This document shows, one piece after another, positions 1 through 8,624 of a stretch of 35,419 nt of DNA. Within the stretch, counting starts at the first letter, position 1. Each line of letters opens with the position of its first letter. This DNA is from Synergistaceae bacterium (lineage in GTDB: Bacteria > Synergistota > Synergistia > Synergistales > Synergistaceae). A program made the position numbers and the translations under genes. Under the pieces are notes generated by a model, which did not search any database, was not told where the DNA came from, and saw only the letters and a list, made by a program, of their open reading frames with translations. The DNA lies in the NCBI GenBank assembly GCA_031263445.1, contig JAISFV010000152.1, positions 1 through 35,419 on the forward strand, given 5' to 3'.

Positions 1-5
1 CAGCA

Positions 6-36
6 TTGACAAATAGTATCATACCAGGGTTATAAT
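6..36 (+). promoter_or_regulatory. Sigma-70-type promoter of the glycosyltransferase operon
   Basis: A TTGACA -35 box (6-11) and a TATAAT -10 box (31-36) both match consensus exactly. The 19-base spacer is longer than the ideal 17. Transcription would begin near position 43 and lead directly into the GT2 gene starting at 90. No other promoter of this quality precedes the three + strand genes, so they are probably one transcript. Confidence 0.6.
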
Positions 37-89
37 CTATCATGCCTTGAGAAGTTTTTTATCATTATTATCAGAGGGTCGTGTTAACG

Positions 90-1013
90 ATGATCTCTTT
101 TGTTATACCTTGTTTTAATGAAGAAGACTCTTTGAAAGCGCTCTGCGAAGAAATTATAAAAAATATCAGCGCCTTGAAGCATGAATATGAAATTATTTTT
201 GTTGATGATGGCTCTACGGATAATTCCGTCAATGTCATTAAGCATTTAATTGCGGATAACAATTCGGTACGGCTTATCTCATTCAGGAAAAATCTTGGCA
301 AGTCACTCGCCTTACAATCTGGTTTCAGAAATTGCAATGGCGATATTATCATCACCATGGACGCCGATTTACAAGATGACCCGTGTGAGATAAACAAGTT
401 TATCGAAAAGATCGAAGAAGGCTACGACCTAGTTTCGGGATGGAAGTATGAACGTCACGACCCGCTGGAAAAAAGGTTTCCATCAAAGATTTTCAACAAA
501 ACCGTCTCTTATCTCTCCGGCGTCAGGCTGCACGACTTTAATTGCGGCTTCAAGGCTTACAGGCGCGAAGTCACTCAGAACGTCGATATATACGGAGAAC
601 TGCACAGATATATCCCGGTATTGGCGCATCGCAAAGGTTTCAGGATTGCGGAAATAAAGATTACACACAACTCTAGGCAATACGGGAAATCTAAATTTGG
701 CATGGAGCGCTATCTGCGTGGCTTTTTTGATTCAATAACTGTCGTATTCCTCAGCAAGTACTACGACAGGCCAATGCACATATTTGGGCGATTAGGGGGC
801 GGAGTTAGCCTTATTGGAGTGCTGATTAGCACGTATCTTTCAATAGAATGGCTCAGAGGATTTCCGATAGGCAACAGGCCGTTACTGTTGCTTGGTATTC
901 TATGCATCTTGCTCGGCGTTCAGTTATTTTCAATCGGCCTTATAGGGGATATGATGTTGGACACGACGTATAGATACAGGTACGATGAAAGCCACATCAG
1001 GGAGAAAATTTAG
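90..1013 (+). CDS. GT2-family glycosyltransferase with two C-terminal membrane segments (GtrB/DPM1-like)
   Basis: Membrane-anchored family 2 glycosyltransferase of 307 aa. By analogy with GtrB and dolichol-phosphate mannosyltransferases it would move a sugar from a nucleotide donor to undecaprenyl phosphate on the cytoplasmic face. The N-terminus shows the GT-A start ISFVIPCFNEEDS, a VDDGSTDNS motif around residue 40 and the metal-binding DADLQDDP motif around residue 90. Two hydrophobic stretches at about 230-255 and 265-290 are the usual C-terminal pair of this subfamily. I chose ATG 90 over GTG 81 because AGAGGG at 73-78 is 11 bases from 90 but only 2 from 81. The gene is AT-rich like its neighbours and unlike the rest of the window. 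A methyltransferase gene follows 9 bases later and a GtrA-like gene completes the set, which fits a lipid-linked sugar modification system. The acceptor and the sugar are unknown. Confidence 0.88.
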   Translation: MISFVIPCFNEEDSLKALCEEIIKNISALKHEYEIIFVDDGSTDNSVNVIKHLIADNNSVRLISFRKNLGKSLALQSGFRNCNGDIIITMDADLQDDPCEINKFIEKIEEGYDLVSGWKYERHDPLEKRFPSKIFNKTVSYLSGVRLHDFNCGFKAYRREVTQNVDIYGELHRYIPVLAHRKGFRIAEIKITHNSRQYGKSKFGMERYLRGFFDSITVVFLSKYYDRPMHIFGRLGGGVSLIGVLISTYLSIEWLRGFPIGNRPLLLLGILCILLGVQLFSIGLIGDMMLDTTYRYRYDESHIREKI

Positions 1014-1022
1014 GAAATTATT

Positions 1023-1637
1023 ATGTCCGTATTACACGGTAAACTTACTTCAAATAATTTTACGAAACATACATGCTCGAAGGGTATTAGGCGTGTTTTA
1101 ATAAATCGTTTTAACGAGACTTTGATTTTATCTATTAAAAACTTGTGTTATCAGCAGACGATAGATCTTTTGGATGTTGGTTGCGGGGAGGGTTTTACTC
1201 TTGCCATGCTACACAAAGAGATGCCTGATCTAAGCCTCTATGGTTTTGATATCAGCCAAGAGGCCATAAATCTCGCTCGCGAAAAAGTTCCTGCCGCAGC
1301 TTGCATATGCGGTGACATTTATAATATTCCTTTTGCAGATAAACGTTTTGATGTTGTTTTATGTTCGGAAGTCCTTGAACATTTGGATAGCCCGATTGCG
1401 GCAATAGAGCAAATAAAGCAAAAATCCAAAAAGTATGCAATTTTAAGCGTTCCTAATGAGCCGTTTTTTCAGTTGGGAAATTTTTTAAGCGGGAAATACC
1501 TTTCTACATTAGGCAATCATCCTGAACATCTGCAACATTTTTCGAAACAAAACTTTGGGTGCTTGTGTGACAAATTCTTCAAAAGGTTAGCCTGTATTTC
1601 CGTATTCCCGTGGACAATGTACATTGGGAATGTTTGA
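1023..1637 (+). CDS. Class I SAM-dependent methyltransferase
   Basis: A 204-aa methyltransferase with Rossmann-fold motif I (LLDVGCGEG, about residues 48-56), the acidic motif II in LYGFDISQEAI and the post-motif VVLCSEVLEHL, typical of the Methyltransf_11 group. The C-terminus (FPWTMYIGNV) resembles the normal ending of this family, so the protein looks complete. It starts 9 bases after the glycosyltransferase stop and 25 bases separate it from the GtrA-like gene, so it is probably part of the same transcript. Context suggests it methylates a sugar or lipid-linked intermediate of the surface polysaccharide; the substrate cannot be read from the sequence. Low GC content agrees with its neighbours. 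Confidence 0.85.
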   Translation: MSVLHGKLTSNNFTKHTCSKGIRRVLINRFNETLILSIKNLCYQQTIDLLDVGCGEGFTLAMLHKEMPDLSLYGFDISQEAINLAREKVPAAACICGDIYNIPFADKRFDVVLCSEVLEHLDSPIAAIEQIKQKSKKYAILSVPNEPFFQLGNFLSGKYLSTLGNHPEHLQHFSKQNFGCLCDKFFKRLACISVFPWTMYIGNV

Positions 1638-1662
1638 CGGTCACTAGCCCAGCGATAATCGC

Positions 1663-2091
1663 ATGTTTTTTCTATCTCTCAAAAAAATTTTAATCGTTCC
1701 TACCACAAACGTATTTTTGCAGCTTCTCCGTACAATAATATATGGTTTTATCGTTTTTTTAATTGATTCATCTTTATTATTCTTATTCACAGAATCAGGC
1801 ATTTATTATCTCTGTTCTGCGGCAATTTCTTTTATTATTGCGTTGTTAATTAACTTCTACTTCAACAGAACCTTTGTTTTCCCTAAGACAAACAGATCAT
1901 TTTGTGAAGAATTGGCTTCATACGCTGGAATTGCATTAGTCGGGCTTGCGCTGACAGAACTTTGCCTTTTCATGTTCACAGAATTTATGGGAGTATACTA
2001 CATATATTCCAAATTTATAGCCGCTGTCATAGTGCTTTTGTGGAATTTTTCCGCGCGGAAATATTGGCTGTATTCCACGCTAAAACGATAA
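1663..2091 (+). CDS. GtrA-like small integral membrane protein
   Basis: A 142-aa polytopic membrane protein of the GtrA-like family. About four hydrophobic segments are visible (roughly residues 20-42, 48-66, 84-104 and 110-130), with the conserved family segment LINFYFNRTFVF between the second and third and a final WNFSARKYWLY. GtrA proteins are thought to flip undecaprenyl-phosphate-linked sugars made by a GtrB-type GT2 enzyme, and such an enzyme is encoded two genes upstream. The pair therefore suggests sugar decoration of a surface polymer. The 3' end overlaps the convergent yfhO-family gene by 65 bases, so the two genes share coding sequence on opposite strands. No terminator is visible there. 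Confidence 0.82.
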   Translation: MFFLSLKKILIVPTTNVFLQLLRTIIYGFIVFLIDSSLLFLFTESGIYYLCSAAISFIIALLINFYFNRTFVFPKTNRSFCEELASYAGIALVGLALTELCLFMFTEFMGVYYIYSKFIAAVIVLLWNFSARKYWLYSTLKR

Positions 2092-4573
2092 ACATCGCAC
2101 AGCCAATAATTGACATTATAACTCCAGTAAGCAACCCTGGCAAAAAGTAATCTAATTTTATTATATGCTTGCCCGTGCTGATTTTCGCCCCGATAAACCC
2201 AACATTTACTTTTTCCATTGCCACTGGTTCGCCATCGATTGTCAGTTTCCAGCCTTCCGAATATGGGATGGAGAAAAACAGCATCCTGTCGCCAACAACG
2301 TCTATTGTCCCCTCAATATGATTCTGACTGAACCTTGTCATTACAAAAGGCTCTTTTTTGCGAATATTCAGCGTGTCTTTATAGTCATCATATGAACTGT
2401 ATATTTCAGCCCAATTCCACTCTCCATTCTCGGCGTCAGTGGAATCAGCAAAACCTGGTCTGACGATCTGCTGGATCCTTGGAGGCAAACTGTACCGCCC
2501 TAGGCCATCACGGGATACTTCAGTCACAACGGCGTTAAAAAGAGCAATATCCTTGGCCGGTATGTCCAAATTATCGAAATCGTCCCTCAATATATATTCA
2601 TCGTACACAAACGCAAGTGGCAGCGCGTCATCGTTTTTATATATTGCCTTGTCGTCTACGATAGCAATCAGCGTTTCGAATCCGAAAGGAGGCATGTCGC
2701 CTAAATTCATGATCCGATATTTAACACCAACCAGAGCACCAAGCAACGGACGTTCCAGCAAACCAAAAGAATAGGATCGTATGGGGGAATTCTCGAAAAT
2801 GCCAGCCCTTAAACTTAACAAGAACTCTACATAGGCTTTATTTATAAAAGAGTTATAATATGCGCTTCCGTAATACTCGTTGAACAAGGAATCATTCAGC
2901 AATACTTTCGCGTTCATTTCTAATCTGAAAAACCCGTGATCGATGGATTTTATCAAATCAACGGCGTCAGAAGCGTTATAATAACCCTTCTTGTTTTCCT
3001 TATTTACATAAGACTCACCTGCGTAATCAGCATATTCATACTGCCCACCCACGCTAATATGTGAAAAAAAACAGACTTCTAACACAATCACTAAAAACAA
3101 CGCTATTAGCAAGCTTGTTTTTTTTAATTTATCGGAGCAAAAGAGTATCGCAGCGTATGCCGATAGAAATAATACGATATACGCGGATATTTCACGCTCA
3201 AAAAAAACAATGCCTTTTCCTGACATCAAATACAGATTAACAACAAAACCAATAATAAGAAGATCAAATACAAACAACAGATTCTTTTTATTCAAAATGG
3301 TACCTTTGTCAATCTTATCAAGGGTGTGTGCAGTAGTTACAAGCATGATAATGCAGATCCAGAGTGACGATAATTTAAAACTTCCGCCAATAAATCCGTT
3401 TAATAGCAAATGGATACTGGGAAAGACCAAATATGCCAAAGAGGCCGAAATGCCAAATGTAAGCAAACGACCTGTTTTTTTGTTTGAAAAACAAAACGCT
3501 TGCGGTATTGCTAATAAATTCAAGAGGCCGCAGTAAAACAATGGCCCCTCAAGATAATTCCCTGCGCCAGAATAACCTTCAAATACACCCAAAATATCTG
3601 ATGAAAAAAATCTATAGAATTCCGAAAGATAGACCTCAACCTCATCAAACCGAAACAAATTCACAACATATTCAACAATGCTTATATCATCGGTTGTCTC
3701 GGTAAATCTAAAAGTAGAAAACATGCTGAACGCGTATGGCAACAATATAAAACCAGACATCAAAACCCCGAGAAAGCAAATTCCTGCGATTTTGAAAATG
3801 TACAAACCATATGTCCTCATGCTAAATTTAACACTATATAAATACCTAGTAGTCGAATATATGAATATCAGAATGGAGTATAAATATACATAATATGCAC
3901 CGAATGACATCGACAACAGACATATCGAGATGGGAACCAAGTGCCATTTCCCATTTTTCAGATAAACTTCCATTGAATAAAGGATAAAGGCCGCGATAAC
4001 GCATTCGACGCCGTAATTGACCCACGGTCCACGAGTAATCATTATTCCGCAAAACGCGTATAAAATTGATGCTGTAGAACGTGCAAATATGCCAAATTCG
4101 AGTTTTTTCAAAAAAAGGTAGAAAAACAAAAAAGCAAAGATTATTTTACAAATTTGCATGATTACCATAACGTATGGGATAGCATCTCTGCCTAAAAGTA
4201 TAGGGATAAATAAAAACGGATTCCCGTATAATGTTGCGATATACGGGGATCCGAGACCTATTCCGAAATTCCACATCGGATAACCTTCACTCCTTATGTA
4301 ATCAGACAGGCTGGCAAGAAAAGGCCATGTCTGATCAAACCCGTCAGAAACTGTCAATAGAAAAGAAACGCCTGTTCTTAGAAAATCCCAGTATATAAAC
4401 ACCGACATCACCAAGACTAACATCAAACCCGAAAGCATAGGCATCTTTTCTATAAAAACTATTATTCTCTTCAATTTTTCAAGACCTCTCTGGCAACTCG
4501 AATCAACAGAGTAAAACAGTTTGGCGAAATACTTGATGCTATTCGTTGTTTTGATCACTGTCAATCCCATCAT
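2027..4573 (-). CDS. YfhO-family large polytopic membrane protein
   Basis: An 848-aa integral membrane protein of the YfhO type. Many hydrophobic helices fill the first ~500 residues, followed by a mainly soluble C-terminal domain and a final transmembrane helix before a basic tail. YfhO proteins are linked to glycosylation of lipoteichoic acid or other envelope polymers and resemble GT-C glycosyltransferases. The reading frame is open upstream of this start, but the extra 56 residues are translated from inside the neighbouring GC-rich gene and are not protein-like. ATG 4573 overlaps that gene's TGA as ATGA, which suggests translational coupling; a second ATG follows at 4570. Base composition drops sharply at this start, so an AT-rich gene has been joined to a GC-rich operon. 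At its far end it overlaps the GtrA-like gene by 65 bases. Confidence 0.85.
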   Translation of the reverse strand: MMGLTVIKTTNSIKYFAKLFYSVDSSCQRGLEKLKRIIVFIEKMPMLSGLMLVLVMSVFIYWDFLRTGVSFLLTVSDGFDQTWPFLASLSDYIRSEGYPMWNFGIGLGSPYIATLYGNPFLFIPILLGRDAIPYVMVIMQICKIIFAFLFFYLFLKKLEFGIFARSTASILYAFCGIMITRGPWVNYGVECVIAAFILYSMEVYLKNGKWHLVPISICLLSMSFGAYYVYLYSILIFIYSTTRYLYSVKFSMRTYGLYIFKIAGICFLGVLMSGFILLPYAFSMFSTFRFTETTDDISIVEYVVNLFRFDEVEVYLSEFYRFFSSDILGVFEGYSGAGNYLEGPLFYCGLLNLLAIPQAFCFSNKKTGRLLTFGISASLAYLVFPSIHLLLNGFIGGSFKLSSLWICIIMLVTTAHTLDKIDKGTILNKKNLLFVFDLLIIGFVVNLYLMSGKGIVFFEREISAYIVLFLSAYAAILFCSDKLKKTSLLIALFLVIVLEVCFFSHISVGGQYEYADYAGESYVNKENKKGYYNASDAVDLIKSIDHGFFRLEMNAKVLLNDSLFNEYYGSAYYNSFINKAYVEFLLSLRAGIFENSPIRSYSFGLLERPLLGALVGVKYRIMNLGDMPPFGFETLIAIVDDKAIYKNDDALPLAFVYDEYILRDDFDNLDIPAKDIALFNAVVTEVSRDGLGRYSLPPRIQQIVRPGFADSTDAENGEWNWAEIYSSYDDYKDTLNIRKKEPFVMTRFSQNHIEGTIDVVGDRMLFFSIPYSEGWKLTIDGEPVAMEKVNVGFIGAKISTGKHIIKLDYFLPGLLTGVIMSIIGCAMFIVLAWNTANISARKNSTKAL

Positions 4574-5463
4574 TCCCCAGGCAGCACCGTCCAGCCGGAC
4601 GCGGCCATCGCGCGGGCGTCGGCGTGGCGGGATTCCGGCAGCCATTTGTCGGGGACGGTCACGATCTTGTCGTGTGATTCCCGCGAGAGCCAGGCGGCCC
4701 ACCAGCCCAGGAGGGAGTTCGAGACGACGAAGTGCTTGCACCTGGACATAAGGTACATGCGGGTCGCCTCGTCGCTCTGGCCATGATCGGCGTAGACGAA
4801 CTCCTGGCCTGTGTCGGACAAAACATCGGCTGCGAGGGCTTCGCTGTCGGCAAAGACAAAAAAGACGGGCTTTGCGGGGGCGAGGCGCTCCGATATCGTC
4901 CTCACGGACAGGCGGAAGTAACGCTCCGATACGATCCCTGGCGTCAGATGCACCGCGACGGGAAGATCCTCCACGTAGACGCTCGAAAATATGAAGCGCG
5001 CCTCCTCCGACAGGACGGGCTTGAAGGCGAAGCCGTCACGGAGCGCGTCCCCCTGGCCGTCTACATACGCAGCGTTCAGATAACGCCCGCCGAGATACCG
5101 CAGCGAGCCTGAGCGCAGCACGGCCTCGTCGTAGGCCATAGGGGCGCCGTCCGGGTCGCCTGTAAAAAAATAGCGCCGATAGATCTTGGCAATATCGTCC
5201 GGCGCTCGCTGCAGGCTGATCTCGGGGAAAGCGCTTTCCATCTCGCACGTCCCGCTCTCGAAGCGCGAGAGGTCATACAGCGCCGGCAGGCCGGAGAGGG
5301 CTGCCGCAGCCCTGCCAACGGTGTATCCCCACATCTGCGGGCCAAGGCCGCCATCCAGCGGGATGACTATCGCGCGCTCGAAGTCCTTCCGCGCGGCGCT
5401 CACAATCATCCGGGCTATCGGCGACACCACGGACTTGTATGCCGCTTTAAACGGGTTTTTCAT
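4570..5463 (-). CDS. GT11-like (alpha-1,2-fucosyltransferase family) glycosyltransferase, divergent
   Basis: A 297-aa protein matching glycosyltransferase family 11 in three places: GGLGPQMWGY near residues 38-47 (usual GGLGNQxFQY), FFVFADS near 213, and the long C-terminal signature CKHFVVSNSLLGWWAAWLS. The family motif HxRRGDY, which contacts GDP-fucose, is not conserved: the aligned stretch reads AVHLTPGIV around residue 172. Donor specificity and even activity are therefore uncertain. I chose ATG 5463, which overlaps the upstream CHAD gene by 17 bases; the frame is open to 5496, but those residues lie inside the CHAD gene. It ends in a 4-base overlap with yfhO. GC content matches the polyphosphate genes upstream rather than the AT-rich block downstream. 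Confidence 0.72.
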   Translation of the reverse strand: MKNPFKAAYKSVVSPIARMIVSAARKDFERAIVIPLDGGLGPQMWGYTVGRAAAALSGLPALYDLSRFESGTCEMESAFPEISLQRAPDDIAKIYRRYFFTGDPDGAPMAYDEAVLRSGSLRYLGGRYLNAAYVDGQGDALRDGFAFKPVLSEEARFIFSSVYVEDLPVAVHLTPGIVSERYFRLSVRTISERLAPAKPVFFVFADSEALAADVLSDTGQEFVYADHGQSDEATRMYLMSRCKHFVVSNSLLGWWAAWLSRESHDKIVTVPDKWLPESRHADARAMAASGWTVLPGE

Positions 5464-6430
5464 GGCTGGCGCGACGCCCCTCCCTGTACGCCTCATAGAG
5501 GAGGGCGCGCAGACCGCCCCACGTGTCCTGCGCCACGGAGGATCGCCAAAGCCCCCGGGCCGCCTCGTACCGCAAAGCCCTGTGCGCGAGCCTGTCCGAC
5601 ACGACAGCCCTGTAGCCCGCCGCCAGCCTCGCGAAGGGCTTGGCCGCCCCGTAGTAGCGGGCCGTGTATTTTTTTTCGCGCTCCATGAGTTCCGGGATGA
5701 TCGCTATCCAGACGTCGGCGTCGTGCAGCTCGCCCAGCGCGTCCTGTAGTTTCTTAACCGCAGTGACGCAACTGTCCAAGCCATCCGTGTCCGCGTACAG
5801 CCCGCGGTATATCTCGATGGCGTAGCGGAGGCGCTTTATCTCTATCCTGAAACGGTGGTGCGCGTCAGACGCTTCCGGGAAGGAGAGGGAAGCGGCGTGC
5901 CGCGTCACGGACTCTATCTGGAGGCCAATGACCTTCGTAGCGCGCTCCATGTCACCGCCGCCTGAGTCATAGCCCTTCATCGCCATCTCGACCCGCGCGT
6001 CCTCGAGCCTCGCCCTCGTGTCGGACATGACCCTGCCATCCGACAAATCAGTGAGCAGACGGTTTATGGCGGGCTGTTTTTTGGCGCGGGACTGGGTGAG
6101 GCGCAGGGCCAGGCGTTCTACTCCAGGCCGCTCCCCTCTGGCGCACGACACTACGAACTCATTGAGCCACGAGACCTGGACGTCGAGGTCGCGGGCCCGC
6201 CCCAGGCGCTTCGTGACGGACCGGACGAGCTTGAAGAACGCGCGCGCGTCGTCCAGGCCGGCCTCCTCGCTCAACAGGCCGAGCGCGGCGCGCAGCCTTC
6301 TCGACGCCACCCTCATGCGGTGGAGGCATTCGGGATCCTCCGAGGATATAACGCCGGGGATCTCCCTGGCCATGGCGTCCATCCTGCTCAGTATCTCGCC
6401 GATGGCATAGGCGGAGGGCCGCTCTGTCAT
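5447..6430 (-). CDS. CHAD-domain protein (polyphosphate-associated)
   Basis: A 327-aa CHAD (conserved histidine alpha-helical domain) protein. The two halves of the helical bundle each carry the basic, histidine-containing signature: CLHRMRVASRRLRAAL around residues 35-50 and HRFRIEIKRLRYAIEIY around 192-208. CHAD domains bind inorganic polyphosphate and localise to polyphosphate granules. The gene starts one base after the polyphosphate kinase stop codon, which strongly supports that role. No CYTH triphosphatase domain is attached, so this is a stand-alone CHAD protein. It overlaps the downstream GT11-like gene by 17 bases. Confidence 0.88.
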   Translation of the reverse strand: MTERPSAYAIGEILSRMDAMAREIPGVISSEDPECLHRMRVASRRLRAALGLLSEEAGLDDARAFFKLVRSVTKRLGRARDLDVQVSWLNEFVVSCARGERPGVERLALRLTQSRAKKQPAINRLLTDLSDGRVMSDTRARLEDARVEMAMKGYDSGGGDMERATKVIGLQIESVTRHAASLSFPEASDAHHRFRIEIKRLRYAIEIYRGLYADTDGLDSCVTAVKKLQDALGELHDADVWIAIIPELMEREKKYTARYYGAAKPFARLAAGYRAVVSDRLAHRALRYEAARGLWRSSVAQDTWGGLRALLYEAYREGRRASHEKPV

Positions 6431-6431
6431 T

Positions 6432-8585
6432 CTATGCCATCCCTGGGTTGTCGGTCATCCACTGCTGCGAATTTATCAGCGGCGATCCCTCCTGCGGCGT
6501 CCTGCGCACGTATTCCCCGTCAGGGGTCAGGAGGCTCGACTGCGCGTTGTCGTCAAGGTGTACGGGCAAAATCACGTTTATGATCCTCTGGCGCAACAGC
6601 GGGGACTCGATCGGGAACAGCGTCTCGACGCGCCTGTCCAGGTTCCTCCCCATGAGGTCGGCGCTCCCGAGGAAGATCTCTCCGCTCTCCTCGCCGCCGC
6701 CGTTACGGAAGTAAAAAATCCTTGCGTGTTCCAGGAAACGGCCCACGATCGAGGTCACGGAGACATTTTCGCTCAGGCCGGGGACGCCAGGGCGCAGGCA
6801 GCAGATCCCGCGCACCTGGAGATCCACCTTGACACCCGCCACCGAGGCCCTGTACAGCGCCTCGATGCACTCCCTGTCCGAGAGGGCGTTCAGTTTGAAT
6901 ACTATGTGGCCGCCGCCGTCACGTTCATGCGCCTCTATCTCGCGGTCGATCCGTGCGATTATCTCGCGCCTCAGCGTGTTGGGCGCGACGAGCAGCTTCC
7001 TGTACTCCCTCTGTCGCGAGTAGCCGGTGAGGACGTTGAACAGGTCAGACACGTCCGCGCCGATGTCCGGGTTTGACGTGAAGAGGCCTAAGTCCGCGTA
7101 AATGCCGGCCGTCACGGCGTTGTAGTTGCCAGTGCCCAAGTGTACGTAACGGCAGATGCCGCCCTTCTCGCGCCTGACAACCATGCAGAGCTTCGTGTGG
7201 GTCTTCAGCCCCTCCAGGCCGTAGACGACGTGTACTCCCGCGCTCTCCAGAGTCCTCGCCCACCCGATGTTGTGCTCCTCGTCGAAACGGGCTTTCAGCT
7301 CGACGAGCGCCGCCACCTGCTTGCCGGCCTGACATGCCTCCATCAGGGCGGCCACGATCGGCGAGTTCGAACCGGCACGGTACAGCGTCTGCTTTATAGC
7401 CAGCACGTCCGGATCCTTGGAGGCGAGCCGTATGAAGTCCACGACCGGCTTGAAGCTGTCGTAAGGATGGTAGAGCAGTATGTCATGGGACGCTATCGCG
7501 TGGAAGATGCCCCTGCGGTCATTGAATTCCACGGGCTGGCGCGGAACGTACGGGCGGTCCTTCAGATCCTGGCGGTCCAGCTTGCAGAGCTGCATGATCG
7601 CGGACATCCCGATAGGATCCTTCTGCGAGTACACCTGATACAGCTCTAGCTCCAGGTTTCGCGTCAATATCCCGCGTATGCGCTTCGAAGAGCCCTTCTC
7701 TATCTCCAGGCGGACGGCGCTGCCGAAGCGGCGCCTGTCGATGTTCTCCAGTATGCTGTGCATGAGATCCTCAGCTTCGTCCAGCTCTATCTCGAAATCA
7801 GCGTCGCGGGTTACGCGGAAGAGCGCGGACTCCACCACCTTCATGCCAGGAAAGAGCGAGTCGAGGTTCTCCCTCACCAGATCCTCTATCCAGACGAACC
7901 TGTCGGCCGAGGCGTGCTGGCGGAGCCCCATCTTCTCCATCTTGTCGGACGCCTCCGCTGGGAGGTGCAGCAGTCTCGGAAAGGACTCCGGTATCTTCAG
8001 CCTCGCGAACAGCTCCCTCTTCTTTTCGTCCATCAGGACGAGGGCGATATTCATGCTCAGCCCTGAAATGTGGGGAAACGGGTGGCTTGGGTCGAAGGCC
8101 AAGGGCGTGAGCGTCGGATATATCTCGTCTTTAAAGTAGTTATCGAGGTATTTTTTCTGTTTATCCTTGAGTTCCTTGTACGCTAGTATCTCTATGCCGT
8201 TTTTTTTGAGCTCAGGCACGATCTCGCCGTTCCAGCACTCTATCTGCCTCTTCAAATCAGGCATTATCCCGCGCCTCACGGCAGCGAGCTGCTCCGTTGC
8301 GGACATACCGTCGAGCGAGCGGTCGGCCACGCCGACGCGGTGTTGCCTGCAAAGCCCGGACACCCTTATCATGAAGAATTCGTCGAGGTTGTTAGAAAAT
8401 ATCGCGAGGAACTTAACGCGCTCAAGGAGGGGCTTGGATTTGTCCATCGCCTCGTCAAGCACCCGCTTGTTGAAGCGAATCCAGCTTAGTTCGCGGTTGA
8501 AATACCTTTGCTCCAGCTCGTTTTCCCCGTTCGCCCGGGATCTCCCGGCATCCGCAGCGTCCACTTCAAATTCTCCTTTGTCCAT
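6432..8585 (-). CDS. ppk1: Polyphosphate kinase 1
   Basis: A 717-aa polyphosphate kinase that reversibly transfers the terminal phosphate of ATP to polyphosphate. The N-domain begins YFNRELSWIRFNKRVLDEA (residues 28-46), typical of the family. The phosphate-accepting histidine lies in GLKTHTKL (His463, equivalent to E. coli His435) and the second catalytic histidine in GRFLEHARIFYF (His620, equivalent to His592). GTGNYNAVTAGIYADLGLFT is also intact, and the length is normal. ATG 8585 has only a weak ribosome site (CGGCGG). A GTG at 8564, seven codons in, has AAGGAG 8 bases upstream and may be the real start; the residues lost are not conserved. A CHAD protein follows immediately. Confidence 0.95.
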   Translation of the reverse strand: MDKGEFEVDAADAGRSRANGENELEQRYFNRELSWIRFNKRVLDEAMDKSKPLLERVKFLAIFSNNLDEFFMIRVSGLCRQHRVGVADRSLDGMSATEQLAAVRRGIMPDLKRQIECWNGEIVPELKKNGIEILAYKELKDKQKKYLDNYFKDEIYPTLTPLAFDPSHPFPHISGLSMNIALVLMDEKKRELFARLKIPESFPRLLHLPAEASDKMEKMGLRQHASADRFVWIEDLVRENLDSLFPGMKVVESALFRVTRDADFEIELDEAEDLMHSILENIDRRRFGSAVRLEIEKGSSKRIRGILTRNLELELYQVYSQKDPIGMSAIMQLCKLDRQDLKDRPYVPRQPVEFNDRRGIFHAIASHDILLYHPYDSFKPVVDFIRLASKDPDVLAIKQTLYRAGSNSPIVAALMEACQAGKQVAALVELKARFDEEHNIGWARTLESAGVHVVYGLEGLKTHTKLCMVVRREKGGICRYVHLGTGNYNAVTAGIYADLGLFTSNPDIGADVSDLFNVLTGYSRQREYRKLLVAPNTLRREIIARIDREIEAHERDGGGHIVFKLNALSDRECIEALYRASVAGVKVDLQVRGICCLRPGVPGLSENVSVTSIVGRFLEHARIFYFRNGGGEESGEIFLGSADLMGRNLDRRVETLFPIESPLLRQRIINVILPVHLDDNAQSSLLTPDGEYVRRTPQEGSPLINSQQWMTDNPGMA

Positions 8586-8624
8586 CTGCCGCCGAGAAAG
8601 GCTTATTTAACGGCAAAACAGTAT

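Noticed and set aside
4574-4741. N-terminal extension of the YfhO protein
   Set aside because: It is an out-of-frame, arginine-rich reading of the GC-rich glycosyltransferase gene; the ATGA overlap gives a natural start.
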